From positions 1-7,339 of the forward strand of contig JAIJJM010000100.1 in assembly GCA_022728415.1 (NCBI GenBank): 7,339 bases of DNA. The letters run 5' to 3'. This stretch comes from Collinsella sp. (GTDB lineage: Bacteria; Actinomycetota; Coriobacteriia; Coriobacteriales; Coriobacteriaceae). The notes beneath the pieces were generated by a model. The model saw nothing but the letters and a program-made list of their open reading frames with translations. It was not told the origin of the DNA and made no database searches. How positions within the stretch are numbered: the first letter of the stretch is position 1; the number at the start of each line of letters is the position of its first letter. This document shows, in pieces, positions 1 through 5,331 of the stretch. Both the position numbers and the translations under genes were made by a program.

Positions 1-724
1 TCTGATGGAGTCCATGCGCCGCGAGGGCTTTGAGTTCCAGGTCGGCCGTCCCCGCGTTCTGTTTAAGAAGGACGAGAACGGTAACAAGCTGGAGCCTGTC
101 GAGCAGGCTGTTGTCGAGTGCCCAGACGAGTACTCGGGCAAGGTCGTTGAGGTCTTCGGTACCTCCGGTGGCATCATGACGAGCATGGATACCTCGGGCA
201 TCGTGACGCACCTTGAGTTCAAGATCCCGACGCGCGGCATCATGGGTCTTAAGAACCGCATTATGAACGTCACCCACGGCGAGGGCGTGTTCTACCACAC
301 CTTCCTGGAGTATGGCCCCTACGCCGGCGAGATCGGCAACCGTCAGAACGGCGCTATGATCTCCATGACCACCGAGAAGGCCGTTGCCTACGCCCTGGGT
401 ACGCTGCAGGAGCGCGGGCAGCTGTTCGTTGAGCCGGGCACCGAGTGCTACGAGGGCATGATCGTGGGCGAGCGCAGCAAGGCCGGCGACATGGTCGTCA
501 ACATCGCCCGTACCAAGAACCTGGGCAACCAGCGCTCCTCGACCTCCGACATCTCCGTGCAGTTAGTGCCGCCTCGCACCTTCTCTCTGGAAGAGGCGCT
601 GGAGTACATCGCCGACGACGAGCTGGTGGAGATCACTCCCAAGAACATCCGCCTGCGCAAGCGTCTGCTCAACGCCACCGACCGCAAGAAGGCTGCCGTT
701 CGCGCCGGTCAGGTCAACAAATAA
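1..724 (+). CDS. typA: Ribosome-associated GTPase TypA/BipA, C-terminal part (5' truncated by window)
   Basis: This is the C-terminal 240 or so residues of the translational GTPase TypA (BipA), which binds the 70S ribosome at the EF-G site and helps ribosome assembly and stress adaptation. The reading frame is open from base 2, so the gene enters from outside the window; the ATG at 5 is internal. Family landmarks are MRREGFEFQVGRPRVLF at the start, the EF-G domain V-like segment with GIMGLKNRIMNVTHGEG, and the TypA-specific C-terminal domain. That domain contains YGPYAGEIGNRQNGAMIS, GMIVGERSKAGDMVVNI and the signature LEEALEYIADDELVEITPK followed by IRLRKRLL. The GTPase domain lies upstream and cannot be checked. 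The gene ends at TAA 722-724, 30 nt before a strong terminator. Full-length TypA is about 600 aa, so roughly 40 percent is present. Identification is secure. Confidence 0.96.
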   Translation, partial: LMESMRREGFEFQVGRPRVLFKKDENGNKLEPVEQAVVECPDEYSGKVVEVFGTSGGIMTSMDTSGIVTHLEFKIPTRGIMGLKNRIMNVTHGEGVFYHTFLEYGPYAGEIGNRQNGAMISMTTEKAVAYALGTLQERGQLFVEPGTECYEGMIVGERSKAGDMVVNIARTKNLGNQRSSTSDISVQLVPPRTFSLEEALEYIADDELVEITPKNIRLRKRLLNATDRKKAAVRAGQVNK

Positions 725-751
725 GCGCTGGGCCTTATAGCGTCTAACAAG

Positions 752-786
752 AAAGGGCGCCGACCACGATGGTCGGCGCCCTTTTT
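752..786 (+). terminator. Intrinsic terminator of typA, probably bidirectional
   Basis: A perfect 12-bp stem (GGGCGCCGACCA at 755-766 with its complement at 770-781) has a 3-nt CGA loop and is followed by TTTTT at 782-786. AAA at 752-754 extends the pairing into the T-run. Read on the minus strand, the same stem is followed by TTTCTTG, a weaker U tract. It may therefore also stop transcripts of the convergent beta-helix gene that ends at 845. Confidence 0.93.
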
Positions 787-788
787 GC

Positions 789-823
789 ACCCCCACAAAG
801 GTGCCTGGCCCTTTTGTGGGGGT
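789..823. repeat. Palindromic element (REP-like) between convergent genes
   Basis: Arms ACCCCCACAAA (789-799) and TTTGTGGGGGT (813-823) are perfect complements, 11 bp. They enclose GGTGCCTGGCCCT. The core AAAGGTGCCTGGC resembles the GGTGYCWGGCACC-type palindromes scattered through many Gram-positive genomes, but here the inner right half is degenerate. There is no U-run on either side, so it is not a convincing terminator alone. It lies 2 nt after the typA terminator. Assignment to a REP-type family is inference from memory, and only one copy is in the window. Confidence 0.45.
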
Positions 824-844
824 TGCTTGTGTGGTGGTTGGCGC

Positions 845-1989
845 CTAGGCGGTGGGGAGTCCTGGCGTGTTGGAGGCTTGCTGCGGCTTGAGGTGGGCGT
901 TGCGCCAGATGATTTGGATGATGTAGCCGAGTGTAAAGACGAAGGCTACGCCGCTGATGAAATCGCCTACGAGGGGGATTGCCGTAAGCGCGCCCGCGGC
1001 GATGCCACCTACGGCTGCCCTGGCGTAGCGGTTCTGGTTATGTCCGACCATGCGAGCGATCGCGCACCCCGCAAAGGCACTCGACACCAACGCGATGCCG
1101 ATGACGCCGCACAAGAGGGTTCCGGCAAGCGACAGGCCGGCAATCGAGATAATCAGCAACAATACGGCAGGGACAATGGCTACCGTGCCCAGAAGACCGC
1201 TCATCCACAGGGGCGTGGGGCGCTGGTGGAGCATCCCGCCGGCGCTGGCGGTCGCACGCGGAAAGATGAGCTCGAGCAACAGGGCGATGAAGCAGGTCGA
1301 GAGTGCCGCGGCGACGATACCGCCGATGACATCGTTAACGGTGGAAGTATCCTCGTTCTCGGTGCGGTCGATCTTGAGCGCGCCGACCTCGGCTCTGCGG
1401 CGCGCTCGGGGTCCTCGGAAACATGCGCGCTCACGGTACCGGTGATGCGGGCGTTTTTGCCTAGGATGAGTTTGTCGGCCCAGACCTCGACATTGCCATC
1501 GACGGTGCCGTCGATGGTTACCGTACTGCCTGCGAGCGCTGCCGACTTGGCAGAGCCGCGCAGGGCCACTGTCTCGCCCAGCGCGTAAAAACAGTTGGCG
1601 GTGCTACCGGTGTTGAGCACGACATGCTGACCGGCTACCGTCACGCTGCCATCGATTGCGGTTTTGGAGATATCGATGGTGCGCGCCGCCAGGCGAATGG
1701 CGCCGCCTACGGTGCAGTCGCGAATCGATAGGCTGTCGCCTGCCGCGATAATATCGCGGTCGATAGAGGTATCGTCCAGGTTAAGGTTTTGGCCGGCCCA
1801 GTACAGGTCGCCCTCGACGCCAGACGGATTCGAGTCAACTTCGGTTGCGAGTACGTTGCCGGCGGTGTCTGTGCCGGCGAATGACGCCGTGGGAAGTGCG
1901 GTCAGCGCAAGCGCGATCAGTGCGAATAGGAGGGCGATGCGGGCCTGCGCTTTACGGCACCGGGACGACGGTTCTAGGTTGCAAGGCAT
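845..1989 (-). pseudogene. Exported beta-helix (bactofilin-like, polymer-forming) protein with C-terminal membrane segments, split by a frameshift
   Basis: Two overlapping minus-strand frames join into one protein of about 381 aa. The first begins at ATG 1989, chosen because AAGGA lies 6 nt upstream and a signal peptide follows directly: basic RCRKAQAR, a hydrophobic core, and a likely cut at ASFA|GTD after residue 38. An ATG at 2037 lacks this context. Residues 40-190 are short beta-strand repeats (GDLYWAGQNLNL, IDGSVTVAG, TIDGTVDGNVEVWADKLILGKNARI) typical of bactofilin-like right-handed beta-helices. Near residue 199 (about 1391) the frame turns to Arg/Ser/Pro-rich nonsense and stops at 1201, while the -1 frame continues sensibly as VGALKIDRTENED. 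It then gives about four hydrophobic segments and stops at 845. The piece at 845-1279 opens only at an internal TTG, so it is not a separate gene. The length 845-1989 (1145 nt) is one base short of whole codons. The cause may be mutation or sequence error. The molecular role is unknown; envelope-associated scaffolding is inference. Confidence 0.72.
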
Positions 1990-2001
1990 AGTGAATCCTT
2001 C

Positions 2002-2026
2002 GTTAGATACTCGACATGTATCTAAC
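2002..2026. promoter_or_regulatory. Perfect 9-bp inverted repeat upstream of the beta-helix gene (candidate operator or 5' UTR hairpin)
   Basis: GTTAGATAC (2002-2010) and GTATCTAAC (2018-2026) are perfect complements separated by 7 nt. The repeat ends 12 nt upstream of the ATG at 1989, immediately before its AAGGA ribosome binding site. It could be a dimeric repressor operator or an RNA hairpin. No regulator gene adjoins it and I do not recognise the motif. No convincing -35/-10 pair was found nearby. Confidence 0.5.
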
Positions 2027-2095
2027 AGGGTACCCAACGTGCGGGCGCTCTAAAAGAACCTCTGGGTTGCATTTCGAAGGGCCATGCCGCGCTGT

Positions 2096-2785
2096 CTACT
2101 TTTTGCGATGCAAGAACCGCGCGATGTCTTCTTCGGTGGGGCTTTTGATGTCAAAACGCAGCGACAGCCAACGCAGACCCATGGTCACCGCGACGCACAC
2201 GATGAGGGCGCTGATGTTGCTGACGATTCCGCTCATGACGAGGCATACATAGCTTGCCGATCCGGCGATGGCCGCGATGGCATAAAAGTTAGTGCGTTGG
2301 AAAATGCCCGGAACCACGCCCATAAAGCCGTCGCGCAACATGCCGCCACCCACCGCGGTGAAGAAGCCCATCATAATGCAAACGACGGGTGCAAATCCGT
2401 AGACCAGTGCCTTGTCCGCGCCGGTTGCCGCATAGATGCCGACCGAGATGATGTCGAGCAGGGGAATGAGTTTCTCGGGTTTATCGACGATCGCCGGGAA
2501 GATGTAGATGATGGCTGCCGTGGCAATGGAAAGCGGCAGTGCCACCGGCTGGTTGAGGATGTAGACGTTGCCAACTTGTAGTGTCATGTCGCGTAAAAGA
2601 CCGCCGCCCAGACCGCAGACCACCGCGAGCGCGACCGCGCCCACCAGGTCGAGCTTGTGGGCGCGCGCGACCAGCACGCCCGAGATCGATGCCGCGACAA
2701 CAGCGAACATCTCGAGCCAAAAGGGGATAGCGACCATGGCATCCGAGGCATGTGAGGTAACGGTCAAAGCGGCGACGACGGGCAA
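2096..2785 (-). CDS. Trimeric intracellular cation (TRIC) channel family membrane protein (UPF0126, YicG/YadS-like)
   Basis: This is a 229-aa polytopic membrane protein. It has the internal duplication of the UPF0126/TRIC family: GGGLLRD at residues 60-66 and GGGMLRD at 146-152, each following a hydrophobic helix pair. About seven membrane segments are expected, which matches the family fold, and the length is close to the usual 200-230 aa. Prokaryotic TRIC homologues form trimeric monovalent-cation channels; the bacterial physiological role is not settled, and some members have been linked to glycine transport. The start is TTG at 2785, chosen because AGAAGGA sits 7 nt upstream. The first ATG (residue 17, 2737) has no ribosome binding site. 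The C-terminus is short and basic (RFLHRKK). The gene stands alone, 106 bp from the next minus-strand start. Family assignment is firm and substrate is not. Confidence 0.9.
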   Translation of the reverse strand: MPVVAALTVTSHASDAMVAIPFWLEMFAVVAASISGVLVARAHKLDLVGAVALAVVCGLGGGLLRDMTLQVGNVYILNQPVALPLSIATAAIIYIFPAIVDKPEKLIPLLDIISVGIYAATGADKALVYGFAPVVCIMMGFFTAVGGGMLRDGFMGVVPGIFQRTNFYAIAAIAGSASYVCLVMSGIVSNISALIVCVAVTMGLRWLSLRFDIKSPTEEDIARFLHRKK

Positions 2786-2919
2786 GATGGAATCCTTCTG
2801 ATTGAGAGTTTAGACAATGCCCGTACATAGTACATGGTTGGCGGGCATCGCGTCCTCATTCCTCGGCAAACGGTCGGCAGCGGATGCTGGCGTGGCATTG
2901 CTGGGATGCCAGGGGTCCA

Positions 2920-2984
2920 AAACATGTACGTCACCCTTCAAAGATGTCGAAAAATGTCGGTTTTGGAGGGTGACGTACATGTTT
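2920..2984. repeat. Hairpin repeat element, copy 1
   Basis: Arms AAACATGTACGTCACCCT (2920-2937) and its exact complement (2967-2984) form 18 perfect pairs. They extend inward through a T-G wobble, CAAA/TTTG and a G-T pair to about 24 bp around a 17-nt loop (2944-2960). The loop carries ATGTC twice, 10 nt apart. There is no U-run, so it is not an ordinary terminator. It begins 30 nt past the stop of the DUF559-like gene and lies about 135 nt upstream of the TRIC start. It aligns without gaps to 4128-4193 (58 of 66 positions identical over 2921-2986). Confidence 0.85.
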
Positions 2985-3013
2985 GGGGAAGCGCGCTGCG
3001 ACCGGGTCCGTCG

Positions 3014-4021
3014 TTACTCAGAAGGCGACTCTTCGGCTTGATCGCTCTTCCAGTTGCGGATAAGTACCTTGCGCAGTTCGTTTTGCTTTCGCTGATACTC
3101 GACATCTACGCAACGAGGCATGCCGAGCGCTTCGCGGATATTGTTCATGGCGCGGTGGAAAGCGAGTTGGCTGGCAAATTGTGTTGAGGTGAGCGTGACG
3201 ATGCGATAGCCCATTTGGGCGAGCACGGCCTCTCGCTCCGCATCTGCTCCTTTGCGTTCAACCTCGTCGTGAAAGCCGCCCTTATACTCGATGCCGAGCT
3301 CTTTGCGCTTATAGGCAATGAGGGCATCGATTTTGAGCGTTCGAGTTTTGGTACAATGCCAAAGTCGTTTAGGGATTACGAGTGGCTTGTTGAGTTCGAC
3401 ACCTCGGATGCCAACGCCGCCTTCGCTCGTCGGGAGTGAAAGGGCGATAGCGGATGCGGTTTCCATGGGTGAGGCTGAGTAGTCGTGGATATGTCTGAGC
3501 GCGAGTCTGGCGCGTGTGGGACCGGGTTTGCCGGGATGCCGATCGAGCAGTTCGACAATTTCGTCCTTGGAAGTGGTGGCTGGCTGCTCGGTATAAGGGT
3601 CATCGGGATTAAACCCCATGCGATAATCACCGCAAACTTCGTAGCCGTATTCGAGGTGTTCGATTCTGTCCATCCACTCGGCAGCGAATACGAAGGTAAG
3701 GGCTTCGTCGGTGATAAAAATACCGGGGGTCAGCTCGTCAATATGGTCGTAGGGTAGATTTTGGCCAAGAACGTGGCAATTTACACCGTTGGCGCGGATT
3801 CGCTCGAAGGCAAATACAACGGAGATATCGATGGTCTCAAGCATGCTAGTGGGAATACCGCAGTCGGTAAGAGCCTGTCGGATGCGCGCGGTGCGTTGCT
3901 GGGTGGAGAGGCCTCTTGCGCCTATCTGGTAGTCGTGTTGCGCGACCGCTTGAACCAGGTCTTGTGGCGCATGGTGGACGAGCCATGCGGTTTTATGCGT
4001 AATGAGAACAGGAGTATCCAT
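3014..4021 (-). CDS. DUF559-type protein with a C-terminal PD-(D/E)XK nuclease-like domain
   Basis: A 335-aa soluble protein. The C-terminal part has a restriction-endonuclease-like core: KIDALIAYKRKELGIEYKG places D232, then E245 and K247 as the candidate D...ExK catalytic set. AEREAVLAQMGYRIVTLT (261-278) follows, the helix-strand typical of DUF559/Vsr-like folds. The middle has ALTFVFAAEWMD...YEVCGDYRM (107-135) and SPMETASAIALSLP (184-197), landmarks I associate with actinobacterial DUF559 proteins of unknown function. The first 100 residues may be a DNA- or partner-binding region; this is not shown. The ATG at 4021 is preceded by AGAGG at 6 nt. No methylase, helicase or toxin-antitoxin partner adjoins it, so it is an orphan here. 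It is bracketed by two copies of a hairpin repeat. Nuclease activity is inferred from the motif; the biological role is unknown. Confidence 0.78.
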   Translation of the reverse strand: MDTPVLITHKTAWLVHHAPQDLVQAVAQHDYQIGARGLSTQQRTARIRQALTDCGIPTSMLETIDISVVFAFERIRANGVNCHVLGQNLPYDHIDELTPGIFITDEALTFVFAAEWMDRIEHLEYGYEVCGDYRMGFNPDDPYTEQPATTSKDEIVELLDRHPGKPGPTRARLALRHIHDYSASPMETASAIALSLPTSEGGVGIRGVELNKPLVIPKRLWHCTKTRTLKIDALIAYKRKELGIEYKGGFHDEVERKGADAEREAVLAQMGYRIVTLTSTQFASQLAFHRAMNNIREALGMPRCVDVEYQRKQNELRKVLIRNWKSDQAEESPSE

Positions 4022-4125
4022 TAGGGACCTCTCGCTTTATGCCGATATTCAGTCCTTATGTCCGTTGAAGTGAGGAAATATACCGAATGCCGGCAAAACG
4101 GCGATCGTGCGCCGAGTGCGATATG

Positions 4126-4192
4126 CAAACATGTACATCAGCCTCCAAAGATGTCAGAAAATGTCGCTTTTGGAGGGTGATGTACACGTTTG
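4126..4192. repeat. Hairpin repeat element, copy 2
   Basis: A direct-oriented second copy of the element at 2920-2984. Left arm 4126-4149 pairs with 4169-4192 over 24 positions, with two mismatches (4131/4187 A-C and 4141/4177 G-G). The 17-nt loop (4151-4167) again has two ATGTC units 10 nt apart. Relative to copy 1, the pair G2930-C2974 becomes A4137-T4181, a compensatory change that favours a selected stem. The copy lies between the tRNA-Ser terminator and the start of the DUF559-like gene, within that gene's upstream region. Confidence 0.85.
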
Positions 4193-4226
4193 GTTAGGAT
4201 GTGCGGCCGAGAGAGGATTCGATAAC

Positions 4227-4253
4227 AAAAAAGCTCCCGTTGCTGGGAGCTTT
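4227..4253 (-). terminator. Intrinsic terminator after tRNA-Ser(CGA)
   Basis: On the minus strand, AAAGCTCCC pairs with GGGAGCTTT (4230-4238 with 4245-4253) around a 6-nt loop, and a run of six T follows (complement of 4227-4232). It starts about 12 nt after the encoded CCA of the tRNA. Confidence 0.9.
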
Positions 4254-4264
4254 CTCAATCAAAA

Positions 4265-4355
4265 TGGCGGAGGAGGAGGGATTCGAACCCTCGTGACCTT
4301 ATACAGGCCAAACGGTTTTCGAGACCGCCGCATTCAACCACTCTGCCACCCCTCC
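4265..4355 (-). tRNA. tRNA-Ser(CGA), reads UCG
   Basis: A 91-nt class II tRNA including an encoded CCA (complement of 4265-4267). The acceptor stem GGAGGGG pairs with CTCCTCC with one G-T wobble, and the discriminator is G. The anticodon stem GCGGT/ACCGT encloses the loop CTCGAAA with anticodon CGA. The long variable arm (TGGCCT with AGGTCA) is the serine hallmark. The T arm is GAGGG-TTCGAAT-CCCTC. The mature 5' end is 9 nt past the terminator-like hairpin at 4365-4396, so it has no obvious promoter of its own. Confidence 0.96.
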
Positions 4356-4364
4356 GCGTGGGGT

Positions 4365-4396
4365 AAAAAACAAAGCAGGCTCGAAGGCCTGCTTTG
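4365..4396 (-). terminator. Intrinsic terminator between the two tRNA-Ser genes
   Basis: On the minus strand, CAAAGCAGGC pairs perfectly with GCCTGCTTTG (10 bp; 4371-4380 with 4387-4396) across a CTTCGA loop and is followed by TTTTTT (complement of 4365-4370). It begins 8 nt after the CCA of tRNA-Ser(GGA). Structurally it is a full intrinsic terminator, yet the next tRNA starts 9 nt later. Confidence 0.88.
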
Positions 4397-4404
4397 GAAT
4401 TAAC

Positions 4405-4495
4405 TGGCGGAGAGTCAGGGATTTGAACCCTGGAGACGCTTTTGACGCCTACACGATTTCCAATCGTGCTCCTTCGGCCACTCGGACAACTCTCC
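4405..4495 (-). tRNA. tRNA-Ser(GGA), reads UCC/UCU
   Basis: A 91-nt class II tRNA with encoded CCA (complement of 4405-4407). The acceptor stem GGAGAGT pairs perfectly with ACTCTCC, and the discriminator is G. The anticodon arm is CACGA-TTGGAAA-TCGTG, anticodon GGA. The long variable arm is AGGCG with CGTCT, and the T arm is CAGGG-TTCAAAT-CCCTG. It is first in the minus-strand pair and has a well-formed promoter 17-44 nt upstream. Confidence 0.96.
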
Positions 4496-4511
4496 GTTAA
4501 ATGCGAAAGTC

Positions 4512-4539
4512 AGTATACACGAGGAATTGCAAAGTGCAA
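4512..4539 (-). promoter_or_regulatory. SigA-type promoter of the tRNA-Ser pair
   Basis: On the minus strand, -35 TTGCAC (complement of 4534-4539), a 16-bp spacer, and -10 TATACT (complement of 4512-4517). The predicted start is about 8-12 nt upstream of the mature 5' end of tRNA-Ser(GGA), a normal short leader for RNase P. No similar promoter precedes tRNA-Ser(CGA). Confidence 0.75.
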
Positions 4540-4889
4540 ACAGAAAAGTTGGCATTTTTTGAAACGCTTGGCTTCGTGACGGGATCCAGGAGGCCAAAAA
4601 CGGGCTCTGGCCAGCATGGCTGCATGCGGCAAATTGTTCAAAATGGGTATTTATATACGACGTGACAGCAATTTTAAAAATCGTTGAACGGTGTTGCGAA
4701 CCCCTGGTATGCATTTCGCGACCACAGCTTTGCAAGTGCTGACCTGTGGTTTGATTTGGTTTGTCCCCGCAGCGCCGTATCTTGTCCACAAATCCGTCAA
4801 GCATTTGGTCGGCATTTGGTTGGAAGACGCATGAAGTGCCGTGTGAGTATGGACATATGTGGAGGTCATGAGGTTGTAGCTGCATATTC
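4540..4889. other. Intergenic region between divergent tRNA-Ser and rpsF promoters, no gene seen
   Basis: No reading frame here has a ribosome binding site or recognisable product. Visible structure is modest. There is an inverted repeat ACCACAG/CTGTGGT (4721-4727 and 4744-4750, 16-nt loop), and a direct repeat GCATTTGGT at 4801-4809 and 4812-4820. A small hairpin GCTGCA/TGCAGC (4879-4884 and 4891-4896) overlaps the rpsF -35 region. A weak alternative + strand promoter, TTGAAC at 4684 with TATGCA at 4708 (18-bp spacer), is possible. The base composition is more AT-rich than the flanking genes. Confidence 0.5.
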
Positions 4890-4918
4890 TTGCAGCCTGG
4901 GAGGTTGAAAGATATTAT
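4890..4918 (+). promoter_or_regulatory. SigA-type promoter of the rpsF-ssb-rpsR-rplI operon
   Basis: -35 TTGCAG (4890-4895), a 17-bp spacer and -10 TATTAT (4913-4918, five of six consensus bases). The predicted start near 4925 gives a 5' UTR of about 65 nt that contains the leader hairpin at 4935-4963. Confidence 0.7.
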
Positions 4919-4934
4919 TACCAAGTCTTTTCCT

Positions 4935-4963
4935 GCTTCAGGCGCACCTTCACGACCTGAAGC
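4935..4963 (+). promoter_or_regulatory. rpsF leader hairpin, candidate S6:S18 autoregulatory site
   Basis: GCTTCAGG (4935-4942) and CCTGAAGC (4956-4963) form a perfect 8-bp stem with a 13-nt loop that contains CACC. It sits between the predicted start site and the ribosome binding site of rpsF. Leaders of rpsF operons in many bacteria bind the S6:S18 complex by mimicking its 16S rRNA site. Placement and hairpin fit that model. I have not matched the conserved nucleotides to the published consensus, so this is a candidate only. Confidence 0.45.
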
Positions 4964-4989
4964 CACATTTGCCCAGAGGAGGTGACAAT

Positions 4990-5283
4990 ATGAAGGCTTA
5001 TGAACTGCTGTTCTTTGTTGACCCGTCGCTCGACCCCGAGACTCGTCTCGCTGTTATGAAGCGTATCGATACCACGATCGCTGAGGGCGCTGGCAAGGTC
5101 GACTCCGTTGACGAGTGGGGCAAGCGCAAGCTCGCCTACGAGATCAACGACCTCACCGATGGTGACTACACCCTCATCAACTTCCACGCAGATCCTACCC
5201 AGATCGCCGAGCTTGATCGCGTCCTGCGCATCACCGACGCTGTGGTCCGCCACATGATCGTCCGTCGCGACGACCAGGAGTAA
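4990..5283 (+). CDS. rpsF: 30S ribosomal protein bS6
   Basis: This 97-aa protein is the S6 subunit of the 30S platform, which binds S18 and the 16S rRNA central domain. The ATG at 4990 is chosen because AGAGGAGGT lies 7 nt upstream; an in-frame TTG at 4969 would overlap that site. MKAYELLFFVDPSL is the usual S6 first strand. WGKRKLAYEINDLTDGDYTLINFHA gives the RNA-facing central part, and LRITDAVVRHMIVR is the final helix-strand. The length is normal (95-105 aa) and there is no extended acidic tail. It is the first gene of rpsF-ssb-rpsR-rplI, 48 nt before ssb, under the promoter at 4890-4918. Confidence 0.97.
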   Translation: MKAYELLFFVDPSLDPETRLAVMKRIDTTIAEGAGKVDSVDEWGKRKLAYEINDLTDGDYTLINFHADPTQIAELDRVLRITDAVVRHMIVRRDDQE

Positions 5284-5331
5284 GACTGTCGTTTTGGACT
5301 GGGCTTGTGCCCCAAGAGGAAGTAGTGAGTT

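Noticed and set aside
845..1279. A separate 144-aa membrane protein gene
   Set aside because: It starts at a TTG in the middle of a hydrophobic segment with no ribosome binding site, and the same frame is sensible upstream to about 1390. It is the 3' part of the frameshifted beta-helix gene.
1496..1517. Perfect 10-bp inverted repeat CCATCGACGG-TG-CCGTCGATGG
   Set aside because: It lies inside the coding part and encodes two successive IDG/VDG beta-helix turns, which accounts for the symmetry without a regulatory role.
785..1588. 267-codon + strand frame opposite the beta-helix gene
   Set aside because: The product is low in complexity (Asp/Gly/Arg-rich) with no family resemblance. The minus-strand reading has a signal peptide, beta-helix repeats and membrane segments.
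1990..2037. ATG at 2037 as the start of the beta-helix gene
   Set aside because: It would translate through the 9-bp inverted repeat and put 16 residues before the signal peptide, while the ATG at 1989 has AAGGA at good spacing.
2923..2985. A conserved short peptide read from both hairpin copies (MYVTLQRC... and MYISLQRC...)
   Set aside because: The two copies keep frame and several changes are conservative, but the pairing in the stem explains the conservation. There is no shared ribosome binding site and the frames diverge at once outside the repeat.
4969..4989. TTG at 4969 as the rpsF start
   Set aside because: The added residues overlap the strong AGAGGAGGT site that serves the ATG at 4990, and S6 proteins start with MKxYE-like sequence.
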